Below the pieces are notes generated by a model, which was not told where the DNA came from, made no database searches, and saw only the letters and a program-made list of their open reading frames with translations. Of a DNA stretch of 64,000 bases, positions 54,216-64,000 are shown piece after piece; the first letter of the stretch is position 1; each line of letters begins with the position of its first letter. The stretch is taken from NCBI GenBank assembly GCA_037903355.1, contig JBAJFE010000004.1:1674001-1738000 (forward strand), given 5' to 3'. Both the position numbers and the translations under genes were made by a program. This DNA comes from Trichuris trichiura. Lineage: Eukaryota; Nematoda; Enoplea; Trichinellida; Trichuridae.

Positions 54216-57200
54216 CCCTTGATCAGTAATTTTCTCTGTAACTATACCTAGAAATTACCAAGAAAGAAGGATTACAATTTGTTGAAAAATCTTTCTACAA
54301 TGACCTTTATTTCCTAACCAGACATTTCTTCTTTAATCAAAAATGGTTGAATTAATTTTGACCGGACCGGTTAGCTAATTACAAATGAATAGAAACGATA
54401 CATCGTTCTTGAAAACTGGGTGTTTACCATAGAAAGGATACAGACTTAAAAGGCGCATGCACAACAACAGCGAAACTGTACTAATCTGACCTTCTTTTCT
54501 GCGCATGCCCAAGATGGAGCGGTCACCGTGTAGAGGCTACTGCGGTTTGTAGTACAAGCTGAATAAGGCGACTTTATCTTACTAACATTGCTTACCTGAT
54601 AGGAGATTGTAGTCCACAAATCATGTCCCAAATAGACAGGTAAGCTACGGTGACAAGAATAACATTTGCTTTTTTCTGCAAGATAAAATTGAATGATTTG
54701 CAACAGCGTAGACAGACGTTAATTGCGTTTCATAGCTAGGTAACTTAAGGCCTATTCAGGCATGAGAGAGTTGAAACCACATGATGCTCAAGTGCGTACC
54801 TTGTCTCACTGTAAACAATCTGCAGTGGAATGCTCGTTTATTAATTAATTCCTACACGTCATACTCATACTAACAGACAACGACTCCCCCAGTAATTCGT
54901 TACACCTCAAAAAGTTTTTCAATTAAGCACACCGCCGAGAAAGCATTGCACAGATTTTGAAACTCCGCTTTCAAACACCGGTGTTAAAAAATGTTCAGGT
55001 GAATGATTTAGCTCTCAAACCTACCACATGTTCACTAGGGCTGAGAATAAAGCGAGGAAACTTGTACTTCCTGTCTGTTAAAGCATATTATGACGAAAGG
55101 TGCTTTCTGCAAAACGGTTGACATTGTACCAACCCAGTAAGCTGACTTTAATCATTTTCTCGCTTGCCATACCTAGCAGCTATTAATGTTATCGTTAACA
55201 GCTACTGCTTGAAATAAGTTTGGAAGTGACGAGCATAGGCATTTGCTTCATAACGAATTTTTAATATTATAATTAAATTATTTTTAATGTTAATTATTTT
55301 AATACTTTTAATATTAAAATAATATCGAAATAGTGACCCGAATGACGGGACGGACGGAAATATGCAAATTAAAGTATCGATGGCTATACCTTTTACGGCA
55401 GCGTATCTCATTCATCAAATGCAAAAGAGACCATCAGAAATTGCCAGAGATTCAGGTAGGCTGACAAAAATTTATAAATGAATTAGTGCATATGGCAGAA
55501 GCGCTGTTTAGGGACAATTTTTCAATGATTTCGTGCAACTACCACTTTTGATCTATGTGTATGTACCAATTTGATGAAATACAGGATTTCTTCTAACGGG
55601 TTTATAGATTTTTAGATTAGACCAATTGCGTCAAGTTGAACCAGTTCGCTTGTATAAAATTTTCCATGCTTTTAGGAATCAGCAATTCCCGCCGTCAGCG
55701 ATTTCCATAATAATCAAGAGGCTGGCTATGCGAGTGAAGAATGCAAGCACAGCTAAAATGTAAAGACACTGTACAGTTTTATCAATGGCGTAATGAGAAG
55801 AATTTCTGAATTTGCACAATTCTTTTAAGCTTTACGCTTAGTTTTATTCTCTGCTCAGATACCTAATTTCTTGAACGTTATTCGCTGATGGCGGGAGCTG
55901 TTAGTTCCAGAAAGCTTCAAGAATTTCGCGTAAATAGACAGACATTGCAGAACGTACTAATCGAATATCTGCCATTCAGTAATTTTTAATGCAGAGACAT
56001 AAGCATGGCCCATTGAAATAATATTTTAAAGTATTAATAATTAGGCCACGCATCTGGCCTCATCTCTGGGTAATAGCATTGCTCTGCTTTCTCTGGCCTT
56101 CATCATTTCAGCCTGCAGTTCACACATGCCTCTGTATAGTCACTAGGCAAGCTCATGCTCGCACATCATAAAGTCCTGCCAGAAAATTCCTGCGAACGCA
56201 AATACGGTGTTGACAAGCTGGCATTTGTTCAGTGATTTCTGCTGGAACTGTTCATGGTGAAAAAAGTCTCGAAAAAACATGTGACGTTATAAATAAAAGT
56301 TAGCGATTAGTAACACAAGGTAAAGCGACCAATTAATGATTACGTTACAAATACGTTTAAAATTCAATTGATGGGACCACACATAGATTGAAAATGATTC
56401 AGCCTTGGAAATAGCAGCTTAAGAAACGGCGGAACAAGGAAAAAGACATTCAATAGAAACTTAAAAGTGATCTCTACATCTGCAGTTACGTTGTTTCAGG
56501 GTATATTCGCTTGTCGGAAAAATACCTACTGCACTACAGAAGCACTACTGAATTCCAGAACAGATCAATTCTGGGTTCTTAATATTGACCCATATTGAAT
56601 AAATTACCTGATTTTTTCTGCCTTGCATCCTACCGCCAGAAATATTCAGGTTCGTTTCATTTAAACGTGCGATCATCCTATTCTGTACTCATTAACGAGC
56701 ACGCTGGCTAGCCTGTTCTGCCCTTATTTATGTCTAGGACAAAATATAACCTTTGTGACTTGGCATAGGCTTAAGAAATACCTGCACGGAATGGCTTTCG
56801 AAATTACAGTACGACAACAATGCAAAAATAATTAATACTACTGAACAGAATATGTCCTGAAATCTTAAAATAATTCAGCAGAAAACATGATAAGAGGAAA
56901 TCAATTAAAGGAATGTAAGAGCACGCTACATGAGACATAACGAATGGAATTTTCAGCAATACTAGAAAAGCAAAAGCGTAGTAACTAAGGCAAAAGGAAG
57001 ATTCAGACATTTGAATAACGAAAGGCAGCAAGGGCAACGCATTGAAGTTTATTTTTCGTTGCGAAGTACGAAAGAAGCATACGGAAACGGCTGCGTATTT
57101 CCGTAACAGACAAAGGTGTTTATGAAATGATAACCCGGAAAATTCTGCACCAGAGTTGTATCACTCTGCGACAAGGCTAAACTTACGTACCCACAACCGG

Positions 57201-57963
57201 AAAAAACAAAAGAAAGCTTCAACACTAAGTTGTTGATTGGAACTCCGTTTCTTCAACTGAAATTTGTGAAACGCCAGTGGATGGAAAGGTTCTGTGGCGT
57301 AATTACGCTGCTGAATTGGTTGCTGAAGAATAATTCGTGCGCAGCACTAATGCATAGTCGCTCGGCTACAAGTTAAAAATAATCAAGTTGTCTCTAAAAC
57401 AGCGTCGTAAAAACTAATTCTGTTCAAAAATCAACAGTTTAACAGCTACACTTTCAAAATCTCTATTCTGCGCGCATTTTGACTTTTGAATTTTACCTAC
57501 TGTCACGTATTCAGTGGCAGAGGATCATTTCGAGTCTTGTAAAATAGAACGGCAGAAGCCGCCTGTTCCTCAGATCACTTGTTGAGCAGGCAGGGCGCGC
57601 AAAGTCGGCTCAGTCTGGGCGGTAAAACAAAACTGCCCATTGATAGGTCTGCATGGCGGAATAGAGCCTAAAGAGTCCAGTGGTCATTATTTTTCAACTC
57701 TGACGAAAACTGAGCAAAACAATTTCGCGTCCCACAATAGGAACAGGTGGTTTCTTACAGCAGTTGTAATTTATTGGCGAGAAAGCCTCAAAATACGCAC
57801 TGGTAAATGATGGGCAAATACTGGGCGATCGTCTTCCGTTCTGACAGCTACTTCGGTAAACTATAAGCCACGTATGTGCAGGTGAATACAACTAACAAAA
57901 AAATCGAGCACTTCTCTCAATCGTGATCATCGAAAATTTGAAATGGAATCATAATGCGAATTT
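54216..57963. other. Spacer between the BEL element and gene 8
   Basis: About 3.7 kb without a recognisable gene. An AT-rich, partly self-complementary patch lies at 55255-55325. From about 56800 on, fragments align with the upstream units of genes 6 and 7 (for example near 34560-34900 and 42830-43200), so this is a more diverged copy of the same spacer. TTTATT near 57769 is a likely gene 8 polyadenylation signal. Confidence 0.5.
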
Positions 57964-60900
57964 CTAAATGTTAAAAAATCTAACGGCGTCTTTGTACTCC
58001 TCAGAAATACTGGTAAGTATAAGTGATTCAGCCGCGGGTTCATTTTTGCATGCGGGAAGAACGACTTTAACAATAAATGGGGCAAAGAAAAGAGTTATCC
58101 ATGGCAATGTTTTCTCAAAAATATGCCATACTGAGTCGAATGAAATGGAATCCATTATAGACGGAACTAATGTTTTCATTTGCTGAAAGTAATAACGCAC
58201 AACATTCTTCATTTTGGAACGGCGAAGACCAATATTCACGCTAAAGATCATTAAGTAGCATATGTCTTCAGCGAATGATCCTTGATGTGCCATTTGCCAG
58301 TCAATTATAGCGGCTAACTGGCTGCTTGCTGTGTTAATTCCACTGTCAATTTTAAAAAGCATGTTACTAGCTCTGTAGTCACCATGGACCAGTACATCTG
58401 GCATAACTTCACGATATGACATGAAGTGCTAAAAACATGCATAATATTCAAAATTTTGTACACTAAAGCAATAGGGTAAATACCGATGTAATTTCAATGT
58501 ATTAATACTATTACAGTCATCCACGTGCATTTTTTTCTACAGCTACCGATGAAAATCTCACAAAACACGTTAGACCTATGTAACGATGTCGTTCTTTCCT
58601 TAAAAGGACTTCCTCAGCTATCTCAATGATTCATCAAGAAGCTACTCCATTTTTGCTGCTCAGAGCAAAGCGACTTTCAAAGTACCATCTTTCACTGTTC
58701 AGCTTTGTTTTATTAATATAGTGCTAAAGAGGAATTATTTGTACTGCATGAAATTATTTTTTAAGAAAAACTTGATGATCAATATGCTAAAAAATCGTTA
58801 TCAGCAATGGTTATTGGGTAGCATTAGCGGTAAAAATGTCCTATGAAATTTCAGTTCAGTAAAACTGTGTTAACAACTGCAAGTGTTACTAAAGGAAAAG
58901 TTGACTGCAGCGGTTTAGAAACGTATTTTTAAGCTAGGCCTAAGCAGTCGTTAAGTCTATAAAGCTCAGTTTCAGAATTTCGTCAATTTCTATGTGAGAA
59001 AAAAGTGAGTCATTACTGCTTGGGCAACTATTTTTAATTACCTTAGTAAATGCTTCCTTGTCTTCCATGAAAGCAGCAATGTCCTTCAAATTGAGAGAAC
59101 CAAAATGCTTCGGATATTTCTCGATTAGCTTTTCCATCTCTGCAAGTACAGGCTCAGGATGTTCATTTAACTTGTGCAGCGTCGACTCGGAAGGTGCGAA
59201 GCTTTTCCAGTCATGTTTCGTAACCAAGGACCAAGCTTGCAACTTTGCTATTGCGTCTGCGCAGTTCAGCAATTGATCTTCCGTCAGTCCACTCACCAAG
59301 TCGCCAGTTCTCGCAACATTTGAAAGGTCTTGAAGCACAAGAAGGGACATTGCGTTGTTCTCTAAATTTCTTTTTAGTTAGGAGACAAACGAAGAATTAC
59401 AACTCGTGAGCACGGCTTGAGCGGTTGGTTATAATTTGATTAAGGTCTGCCACTTGTTCAGCGGTGGTCTGTTATGGGTGAAACTAGAACGTTCAGAGAC
59501 TTTCGATATAGTTACTTGAGTGCTGCATTTTTTTCTAATAATCGCTTGTCCATCAGCTGGTCAGACCAGCAATTTTACTACGCTTGTTCACAACACGAAA
59601 AGTGGAAAAGCCTTAAAAGACTTTCCATAACGAGATCACCCCGTTTCGAAACGTTCTGGCTTCAATGTTATGTCGCTATTCTGTTCATTCTTAGCCTCCA
59701 TAGTCAGAATCGATTTTCGAAACGAAAGAATATTTTAAAGTTTAGTTTTCCCACAGTTTTCTCGAATCATCTTTTTGATAACATCATGACTTTTCTTCAG
59801 TTCAGTTTTGGCCTAGATTACAAGACATCCCGTCCTTTTGGTATAATACGTGGGAATGATAGCCGTTTAATTTGTTTGATTTTTTAAACTCAGCCGTGCT
59901 TTTACGGTTAATCTTTGCTAAATGGGTCGATAATAAGAGGTCATAATCGGTTGCAGTTGCATATACTGCCCATTAATTCTACTTTTAGGTGACTATCATC
60001 TTCAAAGTTTTCTTATTAGACCTTATTTCAAGCATGACTTGTTTCATTATGTTTCGTTATTTTCCATTTTCATTCCCTTGTATTAAAATATGGTATTTAG
60101 GTATCTTGCCAAAATGAATGACCTTCCTGCTTGAATTCTAGCTCTTCCACCTTCGAAGCCATAGAGAAGCTTTTATTATCTTATCATATCTCGCTGACGA
60201 TAAGAAAAGTCAGCGAATTAGCGTAATTCTTAGAACAATTAAATGGAATGATTTCCATAAAATTATGTATAACAATACTTGCTTTTATTAATAAAAAAGA
60301 CGAGCGAAATTTGATTAAAGCTGCATCAAATAGGATGAGTTTTCCATTAGTGTGATGAAGGAAGCAGTCATCTTGCTTCAAGTAATAGCAGTAATATGCA
60401 ATTTTTAACTTCTGATAGTTTTCTTTAAAAACAACCGTCGCGGCTTTAATTCCGACAAAGACTAGTTTGGTAAAGATGATTTGCGTAATACGTTACTCAA
60501 ACTAATCGACTTCCTTTCTTACTGTGTTAAAATGCATGTAGGCAACTATCAGTAAAATCACTCTGAATACCAAGTATGTAGCCCGGATTTCTAAGCCTGA
60601 GGAATCAAAGTATCCTAGCATGAGCAACTGAAAAACGCAAGGCATGCGTAGTAGTAAACCACTAACAAAGTGACCATATCGGAAATGCTTATGCTGACGT
60701 TTTTTATTAGTGCATTTTAAATTGCAACTCATTCTTAGTCCCACAAATAAATCAAATTATTATCTCATATTCTTGATAACGTTTCTGAAGGCTTCTTACC
60801 CTGCTTAGGGTTGAGGCAAGACTAGTTTGGCGCAGCTTAGGCATACAAACGAAATTCTGTCTATCTCAACTAGTCTAAGGAGTTACCCATGACGTAGGAT

Positions 60901-61647
60901 TTAAAGTTGAAAACATTCTCAAGGTGTTATTATCTAGTACCAAAGATAGGCAAGCCAAAAGCTTTCCTAAAAAGGTAGCCCTGAAAGCTCCTGAAGTCCT
61001 TTTCTTTCAAGGCAGTCATAAGAATGAAAAGTCAAACCAAACTGACCCATGAATGAAAAAAAATTATGACAGGACGTTAGAATTCGATACTACAATTAAT
61101 TAATTGAACATACCTTTATCCCAGCTGCAATAGCACCGTGTAAGTGGAAGCTCAGGAAGTTCTTTAGACAGCATCTTATAAGCAGCACTTTCTCTTCTAA
61201 ACATTTCATCCAATTGAACAGAACTTTCAATCTTCTCTTCAGTGAGCTCAGGGTCATCCTTGAAAAGCTTAGCAACTCTTTCCAGCGTGGGCACTTTCAC
61301 TATGACACTGCGCGGCAAGTCGACATTTTTTCTGCAGTAATCAGAATGAAAAGTCAAAATGAGTGACCGAGTATAAAATTTAAATGAACATGAAGGCGTA
61401 CTTATCATAGGGCTTCCGTTCCTGTGCAACTCTATCAAAAGCTACTATGAGCAATAAAATGGAAAACTCACATCGTGTTCTTCCATGACAGTGTAACGCG
61501 AAGGATATTTGACATAAATCCTTCGCCTTCACCAATACTTTCTGCTGAAACCGCACTGAGATCTTCTGCAGCTTCCAAAAGTACTTCCGCCAAAGCTAGT
61601 TTCAGCATTTCACCAGTCAGTGATGTTCCACACAGTTGCCCGTTCAT
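57964..61647 (-). CDS. CHK/EcKinase-like small-molecule kinase, gene 8 (4 exons, intact)
   Basis: Predicted 392 residues. Exons in transcript order: 61472-61647, 61114-61331, 59042-59361, 57964-58428. Begins MNGQLCGTS, keeps SVIVKVP, HGDYRASN and IIDWQMAHQGSF. A stop right after RFFNI removes the five-residue tail seen in genes 4-7, so exon 4 returns to the 465 bases seen in subfamily A. Intron 2 is 1.75 kb and contains a 347-base insertion with a 13-base direct repeat. It is the outermost gene of the array in the window, and further copies may follow. Confidence 0.87.
60471..60817. mobile_element. Unclassified insertion in intron 2 of gene 8
   Basis: A 347-base segment bounded by direct repeats AAGACTAGTTTGG (60458-60470 and 60818-60830), absent from the aligned position of gene 5. 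No ORF, no inverted ends, no tRNA-like boxes and no hammerhead core were found. The long target duplication resembles those of the Penelope-derived insertions in this window. Confidence 0.5.
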
Positions 61648-63185
61648 TGTACTAGCTTAGAAAAGTCCAATATCCTATTACGTAAATACTTAATATGTGA
61701 CAAGCAGACAGATGTTATCTCTGATGGTTACACGATGCAGGCCCTGTGCTTATCTTTCCCAATGGTTTGAAGCCTAAAAAGAATCATAAAGTAGGGTCTG
61801 ATTTACCATATATAGTAAGTCAATTACTCGTAACATCAGTTCAAAGGTTGACGAAATACAAAGCGTATCGATCATTAGAACCAATCATTGGCCCATACTG
61901 CTTGTAACAACAGTTTGTAGTGCTCTGTACCTACAACACAGCGATTTTTTTTCAAGTTTTGTTTCAAAATAGTGTAGATACGTTAGGGTGTTATTAGAGT
62001 AACGTGACTTGAAGCTACTACATGTGATCGAATGGTTTATGCGCTTAAAAATAAACAAGCCTTTTTACCTTTTTAAAAACGTACAACCACAGAGAAGAGA
62101 AATGGCAAAAGTACAGCGCTTCATAGTATCAGTTTACTTTGTAGAAAAACGACAGCCGTTAGGGACCGCTTTTAAACTAGCCTTGATACAGCTAATCACT
62201 GCAAGCTGCGCATCTAATGGCAGTCGATGTCATGCTCTACATAAAATGAATACCACCGTAAAAGGGCGTTCCCTGCTGCACTTGCGGCGCTAATGAAACA
62301 AGAGAAGACAATATTGGAAATTGAAACGGGATGTTGTCACTGCTAGCATATTAATGTTAAAATTAAGTTCTCGAGTGAAGGCAAAGTTATGTGAAGCCTC
62401 CTTGGTATACTTATCCAGAAGCATCTGAGCTTTTCATTCAAGCTATTGTGCATTGCGCTTTTGCCAAACCGGTTAATGTTTTTCAATGAAATTAATCGCT
62501 TTCACCGTTTGAAACGAGTTGCCCACGAGGGGTTGACAATGTTTTGAGAACGTTGTCAAAAGAATTAACATTTTTTGTGCTCTTAGCTGACGAACCAACA
62601 ACAAGCATTTGGGTTGCTCCCATTACGATACGAAGTCCCATTCGGACAACATAGTTCAAACATTTTATTTGTTTTGGGAAGAACCGCCGATTAGAACTTC
62701 AGTAGTGCACTCTGAAAACGTTTTGCAAACTTGAAAAGTTGGGGTTAAGTAAACAAGTTCAAGATGATATTCAAGATGGCATTAGTCTTTTCTAAAGATC
62801 TGATCGCGACGGGTTTTCTTCCATAATAACCAAATGACCTGTTTCAACTAAGTTTGCCTTTGCGGCTTCTTCCACTCAACATCAAACTTTGGTGTGCTGC
62901 TACGACGGATTTCTGTTACTATGAGAATCTCGACGGTTTCTATTTTCCCTCTTAAGGGCGATCACGCTAAGTAAACTGAAACTGCAAAAGCTATTACAAA
63001 AAAGCTATCATTTATTAATTGTATACGAATGACCTAAATGTTGTCAGTTAATTTCAACCAGTTTTAAGTTCAATGTGAAACAATGACACTGTATGCTAGC
63101 AGATAGAGAAAACGTCTTAACACAAAGACTTCATGGATTTAGGCACTGTGCTTCTAAACTTTTGTCTTCTCCACCTAGCAACATA
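61648..63185. other. Spacer upstream of gene 8
   Basis: The first part contains diverged pieces of the subfamily B upstream unit (for example near 62030, aligning with about 21870 upstream of gene 4). No gene is recognised. A 94-codon plus-strand frame at 62009-62293 has no visible domain and no paralogue in the other units. Confidence 0.5.
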
Positions 63186-63371
63186 CAGTAGAACCTCCAT
63201 AAGTTGACCACCCAAGGGACCAGGAAAAACTGGTCAACATAGGAGGTGGTCAACATAAGAGGCTGTGGGTATATTATATTATTAACGTGCGGACCAACCA
63301 AGTTGTCAAAATTCGGTCAACTTAGGGCGGTGGTCGACATAGAGAGGTGGTCAACTTCGGAGGTTCTACTG
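63186..63371. mobile_element. Pogo/Tigger-like MITE
   Basis: A 186-base element with about 25-base terminal inverted repeats beginning CAGTAGAACCTCC, flanked by TA on both sides (63184-63185 and 63372-63373). Internal sub-repeats of the GGTCAAC(T/A)TA type occur several times. The TIR sequence and TA target are typical of Tc1/mariner-pogo elements. No coding capacity. Confidence 0.82.
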
Positions 63372-63387
63372 TACTTTGAAAATTGTA

Positions 63388-63472
63388 CAGTAAAATCTCC
63401 CTAATCCGAACGCGTCGGGGAGGAGGGTAGTTCGGATTACGGAAAAATTCAGATTATGGAGGAGGCTTACAG
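63388..63472. mobile_element. Second pogo-like MITE, shorter and decayed
   Basis: Begins CAGTAAAATCTCCCTAATCC just after a TA. Its other end (GGATTACGG and ATTATGGAGGAGGCTTACAG) is an imperfect inverted copy, followed by TA. The whole is about 85 bases with mismatched arms, lying only 16 bases from the first MITE. Confidence 0.6.
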
Positions 63473-64000
63473 TAAATCACAGAAAAGCAGGTAATGCAAT
63501 TTTAGATGTAGGTTCCTGGCGTCTACAGCGCGATGTCAGTTTCTGCAAACAGTGAATACGTTAACGATGGCAGCGAAATCCGTCTGTGATTAAGAAAAAC
63601 GATTGACCAACGGAAACCAGTTTCTTATATGGCGTGGACGCTGTACCCCCAAGCAACGTGGGAAATTGTTCCCGTGAACTTATTTTTCCATATTCGTAAT
63701 TACCGGCCGGCTATGTTAGCTTGAAAATGAATTGAGTTAGCGGCCGATCATTGCGTTATATGGGAACAGATTGTAGTTTTATACGACTGAAAAACACCAA
63801 GTTTTTGATCCACTGTTCTGTTTATTTGGGGACGCCTAGGTCTCGAGGTGCCTCGCTGCAATCAACTTATTGGTTGAGATTGGTTCGGCAGAGCCGTGTG
63901 CGCCTGTGTTAAAGTATAGCAAAGGGACCGTTGGCAAGTTGTTTACTGCCCTTATAGCCGCTGCCGCCAAGTGGCTGCCCATTTCGCATAAGTAGCCTAA
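63473..64000. other. Window end, unassigned
   Basis: No open frame of note, no repeat shared with the rest of the window, and no RNA gene seen. The base composition is slightly more GC-rich than the preceding spacer. Confidence 0.4.

Noticed and set aside
54480..54560. Possible tRNA gene near 54.5 kb
   Set aside because: No B-box-like GTTCGA and no cloverleaf could be folded by eye; no tRNA gene was found anywhere in the window.
55255..55325. AT-rich patch as a replication origin or scaffold attachment site
   Set aside because: Low-complexity AT runs alone do not support either function.

Overview
This window is eukaryotic nuclear DNA, most likely from a parasitic nematode. Coding exons are split by short GT-AG introns (many about 47-60 bp), there is a tandem array of nematode-type CHK-kinase-like genes, and the transposable elements are eukaryotic: BEL/Pao, Penelope-like, Merlin-like and pogo-like. 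A Trichuris/Trichinella-type (Trichinellida) worm is my best guess from these families. That is inference only.

Layout. (1) 319-5018, plus strand: the C-terminal 736 residues, in 15 exons, of the alpha-type regulatory subunit of phosphorylase b kinase. The N-terminal glucoamylase-like part lies before the window. (2) 5992-61647, minus strand: eight head-to-tail CHK/EcKinase-like genes. All use the same four-exon plan with intron phases 2, 1, 0. Genes 1-3 form one subfamily and genes 4-8 another. Genes 5 and 6 are broken, and an exon 3 + exon 2 ghost of a ninth copy lies at 22.9-23.35 kb. (3) Mobile DNA has inflated the array. A Merlin-like element with a two-exon ORF sits in intron 2 of both genes 5 and 6. 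Two Penelope-like elements (29.06-32.9 kb) lie upstream of gene 5, the first cut by a solo LTR. Palindromic Penelope-end insertions with 13-17 bp target duplications lie at 26.7 kb and 41.04-41.5 kb. An apparently intact BEL/Pao element with indistinguishable LTRs (48133-54215) lies upstream of gene 7. Two pogo-like MITEs lie at 63.2-63.5 kb.

The kinases keep the HGDxxxxN and IDWQ motifs of the aminoglycoside-phosphotransferase fold, so six of them look like working small-molecule kinases of unknown substrate. The most unusual signals are four hammerhead-ribozyme-like cores at Penelope 3' ends, all with the same extra pyrimidine before stem II, and the palindromic form in which these ends have been mobilised. 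Also notable are a promoter-like block frozen between two duplicated units while its downstream ORF has drifted, and a Merlin ORF pair whose second exon has diverged faster than its own intron. Splice sites and phases were worked out by hand from the sequence. Percent identities are visual estimates, not alignments.
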